Source of the DNA: Crossiella cryophila
GTDB lineage: Bacteria > Actinomycetota > Actinomycetes > Mycobacteriales > Pseudonocardiaceae
Direction: 5' to 3'
NCBI RefSeq assembly: GCF_014204915.1
Contig: NZ_JACHMH010000001.1
Location: forward strand, 124,001-188,000
Length of the DNA: 64,000 nt
Shown: positions 27,784 to 36,017 of the stretch, piece after piece
Position numbering within the stretch: position 1 is the stretch's first letter
How the letters are laid out: each line of letters begins with the position of its first letter
Notes under the pieces: model-generated
What the model was told of the DNA's origin: nothing
Database searches by the model: none
The model's input: only the letters and a program-made list of their open reading frames with translations
Position numbers and translations under genes: made by a program

Positions 27784-27951
27784 TCAGCCGGCGGCGGCCT
27801 TCAAGGCATCGCCCAGGTTGCTTGCCTCCTCCGCCGACATCTCGACGACGAGGCGCCCCCCACCTTCCAGCGGAACGCGCATGACAATGCCGCGGCCCTC
27901 CTTGGTGACCTCCAGGGGACCGTCACCGGTCCGGGGCTTCATGGCCGCCAT
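27784..27951 (-). CDS. DUF3117 small protein (55 aa)
   Basis: ATG 27951 has GGAGGG 7 nt upstream. The sequence starts MAAMKPRTGDGPLEVTKEGR and contains GIVMRVPLEGGGRLVVEMS and the helix EEASNLGDALKAAAG. This is the conserved actinobacterial DUF3117 family (Rv1211-like, by recall). It is probably a small beta-sheet plus helix protein; function unknown. It keeps its place between glgA and tagA as in mycobacteria. Confidence 0.9.
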   Translation of the reverse strand: MAAMKPRTGDGPLEVTKEGRGIVMRVPLEGGGRLVVEMSAEEASNLGDALKAAAG

Positions 27952-28113
27952 CGCGTGCTCCCTCCGTCAACAACCTTCCCCGCCGGCACATCCCCCGACA
28001 TACCGGTAGGTCTCCATTGTCCCCCATATGTACGCACCTGCGAAACCGAACCGATCATCTCGTGTCGCGCTCGGGCTGGTCGAGGAGTCTGCGGACTGAC
28101 AGACTCGGCCGTC

Positions 28114-28887
28114 GTGCGGGCTCGTTCAGCGTTGTTCGACGTCTATGGCGGACATCTTCGTGCCAGGGGCGGTGCGGCGACCGTCGCCGCGCTGGTCCGG
28201 CTGTTGGAGCCGTTGGGTTTCGCCGCTCCTGCCGTGCGTACCGCGGTGTCGCGGACGGTCCGTCAGGGCTGGTTGAAGCCCGTTCGGCTGCACGGGAGCC
28301 CAGGTTACGCGCTCACCCCGCGAGCCGAGCGGAGGCTCGACGAGGCGGGTGCGCGAATCTATCGAACGCGTCCGTCCACATGGGACGGCCAGTGGCATCT
28401 GGTGGTCCTGGAGGAGCTGCCGGCCCGGCCCGCGCGGGAGGAACTCACTTCCTCGCTGAAGTTGCTGGGTTACGGAGAGTTGGGTCCAGTGACTTGGGTC
28501 GCACCCCGGTCCTCACCTGAGCTTTCCGAGCTGCTGAGCACCGAGCGGATCGCCGCGCGCACCTTCTTCGCCGCGCACGAGGGCAGCGATGTGGAGCTGG
28601 CCAGCAAGGCCTGGGACCTGGGCGCACTGGGTGCGGACTACCAGCACTTCGTGGCCGACTGGGAGCCCCGACTGTCCGCTGTGGACCCGGCCTCGCCGCC
28701 CTCGGCCTTCGCCGCCAGCCAGGAGCTGCTGCACGCGTGGAGAAAGTTCTTGTTTCGTGACCCTGGCCTGCCGCCGCAGCTGCTGCCGGCGGACTGGCCG
28801 GGGCATACCGCGGCCCGGTTCTTCGACACCAGCACCCAGAAGCTGGCCAGGGGCGCGGTCGCGTTCCTGGAGAGCTGTCTCGACTGA
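28114..28887 (+). CDS. PaaX-family transcriptional regulator
   Basis: Protein of 257 aa like the phenylacetyl-CoA-responsive repressor PaaX: N-terminal winged helix (SALFDVYGGHLRARGG, then APAVRTAVSRTVRQGWLKPV), central region WDGQWHLVVLEE and the C-terminal PaaX domain ending ARFFDTSTQKLARGAVAFL. GTG 28114 fits the family start but has no clear ribosome site. It lies 25 bp upstream of a PaaG-like isomerase, supporting control of aromatic or CoA-ester catabolism. The rest of a paa operon is not in the window. Confidence 0.82.
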   Translation: MRARSALFDVYGGHLRARGGAATVAALVRLLEPLGFAAPAVRTAVSRTVRQGWLKPVRLHGSPGYALTPRAERRLDEAGARIYRTRPSTWDGQWHLVVLEELPARPAREELTSSLKLLGYGELGPVTWVAPRSSPELSELLSTERIAARTFFAAHEGSDVELASKAWDLGALGADYQHFVADWEPRLSAVDPASPPSAFAASQELLHAWRKFLFRDPGLPPQLLPADWPGHTAARFFDTSTQKLARGAVAFLESCLD

Positions 28888-28912
28888 CCAACTCAACGCT
28901 GAGGAGTCCACA

Positions 28913-29695
28913 GTGTCGCTGCTCATCGACGATTCCGACGGGGTCCGCACGTTCACCCTGAACCGGCCGGAGTCGTTCAACTCCTTCACCGTGGAGTTGA
29001 AGGAGGGCCTGCTGGCCGCGCTGCACGAGGCGGCCCAGGACCCTGCGGTGCGCGCGGTGGTGATCACCGGCGCGGGCAGGGCCTTCTGCGCCGGTCAGGA
29101 CCTCAAGGAGCACATCTCGCTGCTGGCGCAGGGTGATCCGATGCCGTTGGAGACGGTGCGCAAGCACTACAACCCGATGGTGCGCGCGGTGACCGGGATG
29201 CCCAAGCCGGTGATCGCCGCGGTGAACGGGATGGCCGCGGGCGCGGGCGCCTCCCTGGCCTATGCCTGCGACCTGCGGATCGCGGCGGAGTCGGCGAAGT
29301 TCCTGATGGCATTCGCCAACGTGGGGCTGACCGCGGACTCCGGCGCGTCCTGGACGCTGCCCCGGCTGATCGGCTACGGCCGGGCGATGGAGCTGATGCT
29401 GCTGGCCCAGCCGATCGGCGCGCCGGAGGCCAAGGAGATCGGCATGGTCAACCGGGTGGTGCCCGACGGCGAGGCGCTCGCCGCGGCCCAGGAGCTGGCC
29501 GCGCGGATGGCGGCCGGGCCGACCACGGCCTACGCCATGCTCAAGGAGGCCATGCTGACCGCGGCGGGCGCCGATCTGGAGGCCGCGCTGGAGACCGAGG
29601 GCCGCACCCAGGCCGAGGCCGGTCAGACCAGCGATCACCGTGAGGCGGTGGAAGCCTTCGTGGCCAAGCGAAAGGCCACCTTCACCGGCCGCTGA
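28913..29695 (+). CDS. Enoyl-CoA hydratase/isomerase, PaaG-like
   Basis: Crotonase-fold protein of 260 aa. Oxyanion-hole motifs are GAGRAFCAGQDLKEH and NGMAAGAGASLAYACDLR. The active-site segment GLTADSGASWTLPRLIG has Asp rather than the second hydratase Glu, as in PaaG-type ring 1,2-epoxyphenylacetyl-CoA or delta3,delta2-enoyl-CoA isomerases. GTG 28913 has GAGGAG 7 nt upstream. It is probably co-transcribed with PaaX. Whether it acts on phenylacetyl-CoA derivatives or fatty acyl-CoA is open. Confidence 0.87.
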   Translation: MSLLIDDSDGVRTFTLNRPESFNSFTVELKEGLLAALHEAAQDPAVRAVVITGAGRAFCAGQDLKEHISLLAQGDPMPLETVRKHYNPMVRAVTGMPKPVIAAVNGMAAGAGASLAYACDLRIAAESAKFLMAFANVGLTADSGASWTLPRLIGYGRAMELMLLAQPIGAPEAKEIGMVNRVVPDGEALAAAQELAARMAAGPTTAYAMLKEAMLTAAGADLEAALETEGRTQAEAGQTSDHREAVEAFVAKRKATFTGR

Positions 29696-29697
29696 CC

Positions 29698-29840
29698 GCC
29701 CACAACGGCCAACACCCCGTACAAGAACGGCCAACACCCCGTACGAGTTCGGCCAACACGCGCGAGGGGTTTCAAGCTCTCCGCGTGTTGGCCGTTGTTG
29801 TACGCCGTGTTGGCCGTTTTCGTACGGAGTGTTGGCCGTT
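29698..29840. repeat. Palindromic array of 22-bp units, copy 2
   Basis: Same element as at 19761-19953, with one fewer unit on each side. Units lie at 29706-29727 and 29728-29749, and the 13-bp stem pairs 29750-29762 with 29782-29794. About 90 bp of the left arm, loop and stem differ from copy 1 at a single base in the loop. It fills the whole gap between the convergent PaaG-like gene and tagA, ending at the tagA stop. Confidence 0.9.
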
Positions 29841-30405
29841 ATGGGGCTAGCCAGCAGTCGGTCAGGTGGTCGTCGACCATGCCGGTGGCCTGCATCAGGG
29901 CGTAGCAGGTGGTGGGGCCGACGAAGGCGAAGCCGCGTTTCTTCAGCGTCTTGGCCATGGCGGTGGACTCGGGCGTGATCGCCGGGACCTCCGCCATGGT
30001 CTTCGGCCGTGGACCTGGTCGCGGCGCGAAGGACCAGAGCAGCTCGTCGAGGGGCTGGTCCAGTCCGGCCAGCGCGTTCGCGTTGCGGATGGTGGCCAGG
30101 ATCTTGGCCCGGTTGCGCACGATGCCCGGATCGCCAAGCAGGCGGTCGATGTCGGCCTCGCCGTAGGCCGCGATGACCACCGGGTCGAACCCGGCGAAGG
30201 CGGCCCGGAAGTTCTCCCGCTTGCGCAGGATGGTGATCCACGACAGCCCGGACTGGAACGCCTCCAGGCACATCCGCTCGAACAGGGCCTGCTCGCCGCG
30301 CAGCGGGCGGCCCCACTCGGTGTCGTGGTAGTCGAGGTAGTCCGGGGTGGAGGCGCCCCAGGCGCAGCGCAGCCGCCCGTCAGGGCCTGCCACCGCGCCG
30401 GTCAC
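29839..30405 (-). CDS. tagA: DNA-3-methyladenine glycosylase I
   Basis: Base-excision repair enzyme of 188 aa that removes 3-methyladenine. The N-terminus RCAWGASTPDYLDYHDTEWG and the C-terminal CYALMQATGMVDDHLTDCW supply the Cys/His residues of the TagI zinc snap; FQSGLSWITILRKRENFR is the family helix-hairpin-helix region. GTG 30405 overlaps the upstream SRPBCC stop by 4 bp. Same relative place as M. tuberculosis tagA. Confidence 0.93.
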   Translation of the reverse strand: MTGAVAGPDGRLRCAWGASTPDYLDYHDTEWGRPLRGEQALFERMCLEAFQSGLSWITILRKRENFRAAFAGFDPVVIAAYGEADIDRLLGDPGIVRNRAKILATIRNANALAGLDQPLDELLWSFAPRPGPRPKTMAEVPAITPESTAMAKTLKKRGFAFVGPTTCYALMQATGMVDDHLTDCWLAP

Positions 30406-30851
30406 GGGCGGCGGTCCCGGCACAGCCTGGCGAAGCGGTCCAGCGAGCGCTGCAATCCCCAGGTGAAGGCCGGGCGCAGCAGCGGCCAGCCCGCCTTGCC
30501 CAGCGGGCCGTAGGGCAGTTCCAGGCGCTCCCACCAGATGATCTTGGACAGTTTGTCCGTGGTGGGCTCGATCCGGAAGCCGCCTTGGCCACGCAGCAAC
30601 TTGCCGGTGTGCCGGACCTCGCAGCTGCGCGGCGGGTCCCAGCCGGTGATCTCCATGGAGTCGAAGAAGCCCAGCCCGGCCACGCCGGTGAAGGCGACCA
30701 TGGTCGACCCGGCGCTGCGCCCGTCACCACCGGTGCGGTGCACCTCGGTGCCGAGCATCCACTCGCCCTGGTTGGACCAGTCCGAGGCAACCGCCCAGGC
30801 CACCTCGGCGGCGGCGGGCACGGCCACCGTCAGGGTCACTTCCTCACTCAC
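30402..30851 (-). CDS. SRPBCC-family (START-like) protein
   Basis: Protein of 149 aa with the polyketide-cyclase/START fold: strand EVTLTVAVPAAAEVAWAV, then the central sheet (VRHTGKLLRGQGGFRIEP, IIWWERLELPYG) and the long C-terminal helix LQRSLDRFARLCRD. These proteins bind hydrophobic ligands in a cavity; ligand unknown. GTG 30851 overlaps the upstream DivIVA-like stop by 8 bp and its own stop overlaps tagA, so it belongs to one operon. Confidence 0.82.
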   Translation of the reverse strand: MSEEVTLTVAVPAAAEVAWAVASDWSNQGEWMLGTEVHRTGGDGRSAGSTMVAFTGVAGLGFFDSMEITGWDPPRSCEVRHTGKLLRGQGGFRIEPTTDKLSKIIWWERLELPYGPLGKAGWPLLRPAFTWGLQRSLDRFARLCRDRRP

Positions 30852-31155
30852 CGGCGACGGCCTCCTGCCTCTGTTCTTCCAGTTCGGCGACCCTGGCCCG
30901 CAGCGCGTCCAGCTCATCGGCCGCCCGCTGCAGCACCCAGTCCACTTCGGACATCTTGTAACCGCGCACGACCTGCTGGAACCGCACGGCGCGCACGTCC
31001 TCGCCGCTGACCTCGCCAGCGGGCAGCTCGGTCGGGGTGGCCCCCGGCGCCAGCGGCGCGAGCTGCTCACCACGGCCGAAGACCAGTGAGGCGACCAGGA
31101 ACACCACGGCCGCCACGAAGACCATGACGACGAGGTAGATGAGGGCGGTGGTCAC
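30844..31155 (-). CDS. DivIVA-domain membrane protein (Rv1209-like)
   Basis: Protein of 103 aa: one N-terminal membrane helix (ALIYLVVMVFVAAVVFLVAS), a short linker, then the DivIVA-type motif VRFQQVVRGYKMSEVDWVLQ and a coiled coil to the end. DivIVA proteins mark curved membrane and organise polar growth; this short version may recruit partners to the membrane. It starts an operon with the SRPBCC gene and tagA. Confidence 0.8.
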   Translation of the reverse strand: MTTALIYLVVMVFVAAVVFLVASLVFGRGEQLAPLAPGATPTELPAGEVSGEDVRAVRFQQVVRGYKMSEVDWVLQRAADELDALRARVAELEEQRQEAVAGE

Positions 31156-31189
31156 GCCAGAGATGGTGGCATGAAGACGCTGTGCTGTC

Positions 31190-31855
31190 TCAGGCGGCTG
31201 ACAACACGAAGCAGCGGCGGGTCAGGTGCACCAGGTAGGCCAGCACGAACGCCGCGGCCAGCGAGGTGAGCATGGCCGAGGGGTGTAGCAGCATGCCGTC
31301 CATGGCCAGCCCGCCGATCACGATCGGCAACTGCAGCACCAGGTAACCGCCGAGCATGATGGTCATGAACGCGCCTGCCGAGCGCCCGAGCATCCGGGCC
31401 GACACCCAGCGTTGCGCCACCCGTTTACCGACCACCAGGGCCAGCACGGAGAACACCGCGATGAGCACCCAGACGTAGTCGATGGCGTTGGTGAGCATCA
31501 GAAACCAGTCCGGCGGCAGGGCCCCGCCCTGCCAGGACGCGCCTTCCCACAACTGACGGGAGGCCTGGTGGATGACGTGGATCAGCGGGATGGCCAGCAG
31601 CAGCGAGCGGATCGCGTGCGTGCCGTGCGCGGCGGCCAGCTCGGCCTGGTACTCGCGGGCGATCATCGGGATCGGGCCGAACTCGCGCACCGCCCGCGCC
31701 TCGGCATCGGCGATGCCGGCATCGGAGTACGCCTCGGCGACATCGCGCAGGCTGTGCTCAGCCTCGGCCAGCAGGTCGGCCTTGGCCGCCCGCGGACCGC
31801 TCAGTCGCGAGTCCAGCTCGCTCAGGTAGGACTCGATCAAGCCTTTGCAGGCCAT
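31190..31855 (-). CDS. HAAS/permease-prefix domain membrane protein
   Basis: Protein of 221 aa. The N-terminal soluble helical domain (LIESYLSELDSRL, then EAEHSLRDVAEAYSDAGI) is typical of HAAS-type proteins that pair with PadR regulators; about four membrane helices follow from residue 80. It overlaps the PadR gene by 19 bp. It is probably a membrane-stress effector or sensor controlled by PadR; the biochemical role is unknown. Confidence 0.72.
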   Translation of the reverse strand: MACKGLIESYLSELDSRLSGPRAAKADLLAEAEHSLRDVAEAYSDAGIADAEARAVREFGPIPMIAREYQAELAAAHGTHAIRSLLLAIPLIHVIHQASRQLWEGASWQGGALPPDWFLMLTNAIDYVWVLIAVFSVLALVVGKRVAQRWVSARMLGRSAGAFMTIMLGGYLVLQLPIVIGGLAMDGMLLHPSAMLTSLAAAFVLAYLVHLTRRCFVLSAA

Positions 31856-32175
31856 GGTCCGCCTCCGAGTACACCCTCGATGGCCGCGGTGAACTCACGC
31901 CAGGCGGTGCGTTCCGCGGCCAGTGCCCGCTTCCCGGCGCCGGTCAGCTGGTAGGTGCGCCGTTGCCGCCCGGCAACCGTACTCCACTCGCTGCGGACGT
32001 ATCCGGCCCGTTCCAGCCTGCGCAGCGCCGGGTAGACCGTCCCGGTCGGCAGGTCGAGTGCTCCGCCGCTGAGCAGTTGCAATGCCTCGATGATCGCGTA
32101 ACCGTGGAGCTCCCTGCCGTCGAGAGTGGCCAGCAGCAGGGCGTCCAGGTGCCCACGTAGAGCGTCCGACTTCAC
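31837..32175 (-). CDS. PadR-family transcriptional regulator
   Basis: Short PadR repressor of 112 aa: LHGYAIIEALQLLSGGALDL, then TGTVYPALRRLERAGYVRSEW (HTH and wing), RRTYQLTGAGKRAL and a C-terminal helix. GTG 32175 has TACACT nearby upstream, suggesting its own leaderless promoter, and it lies 28 bp past the gpgS stop. It overlaps the HAAS gene that it probably controls. Confidence 0.88.
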   Translation of the reverse strand: MKSDALRGHLDALLLATLDGRELHGYAIIEALQLLSGGALDLPTGTVYPALRRLERAGYVRSEWSTVAGRQRRTYQLTGAGKRALAAERTAWREFTAAIEGVLGGGPWPAKA

Positions 32176-32203
32176 ACGTTGAGTGTAGGGGAGCCTAAGT
32201 AGA

Positions 32204-33136
32204 TCAGGTAGCCCCACTACACATGCGATGGATCTCACTCATCGGCGGCCGGTCTACCAGCGCGATCTCGGTGGCATCGGGCAGCCATTCGCCGGCGACC
32301 TGGGTGAACTGGATGTAGGGCCCCGCATCCGCGGCCACCTCGCAGCGGGAGAGCGCGGTGCCCAGGATCTGCCGGGCCATCACGCCGAGCTGGGCCAGCG
32401 AGCGGTTGCGGTGCTTGCGCACGCCGAGGTTCACCTGGGCCAGGCCGTTGAGGCCGTACCGGGCGTGCGCGTCCAGCAGCAGGCCGATCTCCACGCCGTA
32501 GCCGGGGGCGAAGGGCACCGAGCAGAGGAAGTCCCGGCGGGCCGCGTACTCCCCGCCCAGCGGCTGCACGATCCCGGCCAGTTCCGGGCGCAGCGCGTTG
32601 AGCACCGGGCGGGCCAGCAGTTCGGTGACCCGGCCGCCGCCCTCGCTCTCCAGCCGCAGTGGCCGCCGGTAGAAACCCTTGACCAGCGCGACCTCGGGTT
32701 CGGTGAGCAACGGGCCGAGCAGCGCGGGCAGGAAGCCCGGGTCGAAGTCGACCAGGTCGGAGTCCAGGAACACCACCAGGTCCCCGGTGGTGGCCGCCAG
32801 CGAACGCCACAGCGCCTCGCCCTTGCCCGGTCGCGGCGGCAGCTCCGGCAGCACGTCCTCGCGGCGCACCACCCTGGCCCCGGCCGCCGCGGCCACCTCG
32901 GCGGTGGCGTCGGTGCAGCCGGAGTCCAGCACCACCAGCTCATCGGCGAGCGGAAGCGGGCCGGTGACCATGGGCAGCAGCGCAGCCACGATCGCGCCCA
33001 CCGTCTGCTGCTCGTTCAGCGCGGGCAGCACCACGCTCACCGTGCGCCCGGCCTTGGCCGCCACCAGCTCCTCGACAGTCCACTGTGGACTCTGCCAGGA
33101 GCGCGCGCCGAACCAGTCCTCGATCCGTTGCCGCAC
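32204..33136 (-). CDS. gpgS: Glucosyl-3-phosphoglycerate synthase
   Basis: GT-A glycosyltransferase of 310 aa (GT81). VSVVLPALNEQQTVGAIV begins the nucleotide-sugar fold, VFLDSDLVDFDP gives the DxD metal site and YGVEIGLLLDAHARYG is family-typical. It transfers glucose from a nucleotide sugar to 3-phosphoglycerate, the first step of (methyl)glucosylglycerate lipopolysaccharide synthesis. GTG 33136 has GAGAGGA upstream. It follows a FolP2-like gene by 10 bp, as Rv1208 follows Rv1207. Confidence 0.92.
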   Translation of the reverse strand: MRQRIEDWFGARSWQSPQWTVEELVAAKAGRTVSVVLPALNEQQTVGAIVAALLPMVTGPLPLADELVVLDSGCTDATAEVAAAAGARVVRREDVLPELPPRPGKGEALWRSLAATTGDLVVFLDSDLVDFDPGFLPALLGPLLTEPEVALVKGFYRRPLRLESEGGGRVTELLARPVLNALRPELAGIVQPLGGEYAARRDFLCSVPFAPGYGVEIGLLLDAHARYGLNGLAQVNLGVRKHRNRSLAQLGVMARQILGTALSRCEVAADAGPYIQFTQVAGEWLPDATEIALVDRPPMSEIHRMCSGAT

Positions 33137-33146
33137 AAGGGTCCTC

Positions 33147-33764
33147 TCAGGTCAGGGCGCGCAGCACCGCGGCGGGTGGCCGGCTGCCGTGGATACTGGC
33201 GGCCATTTCCAGCGCCTGCCGAACCCTGGGCACCTCGCGGCTGCGGAACACCCGCACCCCGCGCCAGGCGGCCAGCGCGGCCAGTGCCAGTGCCTCGTCG
33301 CCGAAGCCGTTGTCCGGCAACGTGATCAGTCGCGGCCAGGCGGTCGGCTGGTCGAGCCGCCGGAGCAGGTCCGGTCCGGGCGGGCAGTCCAGCAGCACCC
33401 CGGCCGCGGGCACCTGCAACCACTGCGACCAGTCGGCCGCCTTGGCGGTGGGCGCGATCAGGCCGACGCCGTACTGGGCGGCGGTCTCCGGGATCTCGGT
33501 GTCACCGCCGGTGCCGTCGAGCAGGTCGACCCCGGCCTCGCACTGGGCGTACATGTCGCCGGGGGTGGCGGCCAGCACCAGGCGCGGGTGCCGGGCGCGG
33601 ACCTCGGCGATGAGATCCGGTCCGGCCACGCCCAGGTCGAGCAGGTCGGCGCCCTCGGCCAGCGCGGTCTCGACCGCGGCCACGTCCGGGTCGACCACGG
33701 CCAGCACCAGCGCGCGGTCACCCGGCAGATCGCGGTCGGCTGACCCGAAGCGGAGTGGCGTCAC
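33147..33764 (-). CDS. Divergent dihydropteroate-synthase-like protein (FolP2-like)
   Basis: Protein of 205 aa with features of the DHPS TIM barrel: VLAVVDPDVAAVETALAEGA with ADLLDLGVAG at the N-terminus and the C-terminal helix RVRQALEMAASIHGSRPPA. It is shorter than true FolP (about 270-290 aa) and the usual pterin-binding Asn/Asp and Lys/Arg motifs are not obvious, so synthase activity is doubtful. Position before gpgS matches mycobacterial folP2, itself reported not to replace FolP1. The GTG start is uncertain. Confidence 0.62.
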   Translation of the reverse strand: MTPLRFGSADRDLPGDRALVLAVVDPDVAAVETALAEGADLLDLGVAGPDLIAEVRARHPRLVLAATPGDMYAQCEAGVDLLDGTGGDTEIPETAAQYGVGLIAPTAKAADWSQWLQVPAAGVLLDCPPGPDLLRRLDQPTAWPRLITLPDNGFGDEALALAALAAWRGVRVFRSREVPRVRQALEMAASIHGSRPPAAVLRALT

Positions 33765-33894
33765 CCCTCGATCGTGCCACCCCGCATCGACTGCGTGGCA
33801 CCGGCGACCTTGCTGTGACTTCAGACACAACAGCGTCACCTTTGTGGTCCCCGTCACTTTGTCCTACTGACCGGTAAGGGCCAATGGAGGTCAC

Positions 33895-35472
33895 ATGCGT
33901 CGGTTCGTCCTACTCCTGCTGGCAGCGCTGACCGCGCTGGTGACCAGCGGTTCGCTCGCTCCCGTGGCGAGTGCGGCTCCGGCGGGACCGGAGTTCCTGA
34001 CCATCACCGGCAAGGACGGGACGAAGCTGGGGGCGCACGTCTTCCGCCCGGCTGGGCCCGGCCCGCACCCGGCGGTGGTGCTGATCTCCAGCTGGAGCGT
34101 CAACAACCTGGAGTACATCGCGCAGACCCGCAAGCTCGCCGACGCGGGTTACGTGGCGCTGAGCTACACCACCCGCGGGTTCTGGGAGTCCGGCGGCACC
34201 ATCGAGGTGGCCGGGCCGGAGGACCTCTCGGACGCCTCCAGCGCGATCGACTGGGTGCTGGCCAACACCAGCGCCGATCCGGGCAAGATCGGTCTGGCCG
34301 GGGTCTCCTACGGCGCCGGGATCAGCATGCTGACCGCGGCCAAGGACAAGCGGGTGCGCGCGGTGGCCGCGCTGAGCGCCTGGGCCGATCTGGCCGCCGC
34401 GCTGCTGCCCAACCAGACCTGGAGCCAGCAGGCGATCGGCCTGCTCGCGCTGGCCGGCAAGATCACCGGCCGCCCCGGCCAGAAGCTCAACGACACCCTG
34501 GCCGCCTACGACCGCAACGACCGGGTCGAGGCGATGAAGCTCGCGCCCGAGCGCAGCGCCGCCCAGCAGCTGGCCGGGCTGAACGCGAACAAGCCAGCGG
34601 TGCTGATCGCCAACGGCTGGTCGGACAGCCTGTTCCCGGCAGGCCAGATCGCCGATTTCTACACCAAGCTCCAGGTCCCCAAGCGGCTGGAGTTCCAGCC
34701 GGGTGATCACGCCGTCCCGGAGCTGACCGGCCTGATCGGCCTGCCGAATGACACCTGGACCTCGGTGCACCGCTGGTTCGACCGGCACCTGCGCGGCGCG
34801 GCCAACGGCATCGACAAGGAAGCCCCCGTGCAGGTCCGCCCGACCCTGGGCGGCAGCTGGAAGGGCTACTCCGACTGGGCCGCGCTGGAGGCCGCGCCGA
34901 AGAAGCTCTACCTCTCCGGCCTGACCCCCGTGGTGGACCGCACCGGCGAACTGACCGGCTCGGCCCGCACCGGCTGGTCGCACGAGGTCGGCGCGGGCAT
35001 CGACACCATCGCCAACGGCGGCACCGCGATCCTCACCGGCGGCGCGGAAGCCCTTGGCATCCCCCAGTTCGCCTGGATCCCCGGCGTGCTGCGCACCAAC
35101 GCCGGCGTCTGGCAGACCCCGGTGCTGACCAGCCCCGCCACCGTCCGCGGCACGCCGAAACTGCACGTCACGGTGACCCCGAGCAGCGCCCGCAGCACCG
35201 TGGTGGCCTACCTGTACGACGTCGGCCTCACCGGCACCGGCCGCCTGCTCACCCACCAGCCGTACACCCTGCTCGACGTCACCCCCGGCGCCGCCAGGAC
35301 CATCGACATCAGCCTGGACCCACTGGTGCACCCGGTGCCGGCCGGTCACCGGATCGCGGTCGTGCTGGACACCGTGGACGGCCTCTACCGCGGCGAGAGC
35401 AAGATCGGCGGCTCGGTCACCTTCAGCTCCCCCGCGAACAACCCGTCCCGCCTGGACCTGCCGCTGGGCTGA
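33895..35472 (+). CDS. Secreted CocE/NonD-family alpha/beta hydrolase
   Basis: Protein of 525 aa. A Sec signal peptide RFVLLLLAALTALVTSGSL ends near VASAAP. The alpha/beta hydrolase domain has nucleophile elbow GVSYGAG, Trp/oxyanion region ISSWSVNN and catalytic His in PGDHAVPE. The C-terminal jelly-roll (from about residue 370) is the X-Pro dipeptidyl-peptidase/CocE layout, ending SSPANNPSRLDLPLG. It hydrolyses ester or Xaa-Pro amide bonds outside the cell; substrate unknown. ATG 33895 follows TGGAGG closely. Confidence 0.85.
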   Translation: MRRFVLLLLAALTALVTSGSLAPVASAAPAGPEFLTITGKDGTKLGAHVFRPAGPGPHPAVVLISSWSVNNLEYIAQTRKLADAGYVALSYTTRGFWESGGTIEVAGPEDLSDASSAIDWVLANTSADPGKIGLAGVSYGAGISMLTAAKDKRVRAVAALSAWADLAAALLPNQTWSQQAIGLLALAGKITGRPGQKLNDTLAAYDRNDRVEAMKLAPERSAAQQLAGLNANKPAVLIANGWSDSLFPAGQIADFYTKLQVPKRLEFQPGDHAVPELTGLIGLPNDTWTSVHRWFDRHLRGAANGIDKEAPVQVRPTLGGSWKGYSDWAALEAAPKKLYLSGLTPVVDRTGELTGSARTGWSHEVGAGIDTIANGGTAILTGGAEALGIPQFAWIPGVLRTNAGVWQTPVLTSPATVRGTPKLHVTVTPSSARSTVVAYLYDVGLTGTGRLLTHQPYTLLDVTPGAARTIDISLDPLVHPVPAGHRIAVVLDTVDGLYRGESKIGGSVTFSSPANNPSRLDLPLG

Positions 35473-35504
35473 GTTCTGTCGGTGGCCGGGTCTAGCGTCG
35501 CGCC

Positions 35505-35945
35505 ATGCCGACCACCTGGAACCTGACCATCGACTGCCGGGACGCGGTCCCCATGTCCACCTTCTGGGAGGTGGCGCTGCGCTACGTCAAGCAGCCACCC
35601 CCGGAAGGCTGGGACAGCTGGCAGGCGTTCTTCGACCACAAGGGCTACGACGACACCGACGACTGGTTCGACGGCACCTACCTGTGCGATCCGGAGGGCC
35701 ACCGGCCGAACATCTTTTTCCAGGAGGTCCCGGAAGAACATGTCGGGAAGAACTGGTTCCACCTGGATCTGAAGGTCAGCGGCGGGCGGACCCGGCCGGC
35801 GGCGGAGCGGACACCGCTGATCGAGGCCGAGGTGGCTCGGCTGGAGGCCGCGGGCGGGCGGGTGTTGCGGCGGATGGAGTGGGACGGGGAACTGGACGGC
35901 GTGGTGATGCTGGACCCGGAGGACAACCAGTTCTGCGTGGCCTGA
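35505..35945 (+). CDS. VOC/glyoxalase-like fold protein
   Basis: Protein of 146 aa of the vicinal-oxygen-chelate superfamily: NLTIDCRDAVPMSTFWEVAL at the start, NWFHLDLKV in the middle and the C-terminal DGVVMLDPEDNQFCVA. The typical metal-binding His and Glu are not all clear, so it may be a binding protein rather than an enzyme. TAGCGT lies 6 nt before the ATG, suggesting a leaderless start. Confidence 0.85.
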   Translation: MPTTWNLTIDCRDAVPMSTFWEVALRYVKQPPPEGWDSWQAFFDHKGYDDTDDWFDGTYLCDPEGHRPNIFFQEVPEEHVGKNWFHLDLKVSGGRTRPAAERTPLIEAEVARLEAAGGRVLRRMEWDGELDGVVMLDPEDNQFCVA

Positions 35946-36017
35946 ACCGTGGCCACGCTCCGCAATCAAGGGGGTTCACCCGTCCGGGTCTGGGCTGGGT
36001 TCCTAGAGTGCGGGGCC

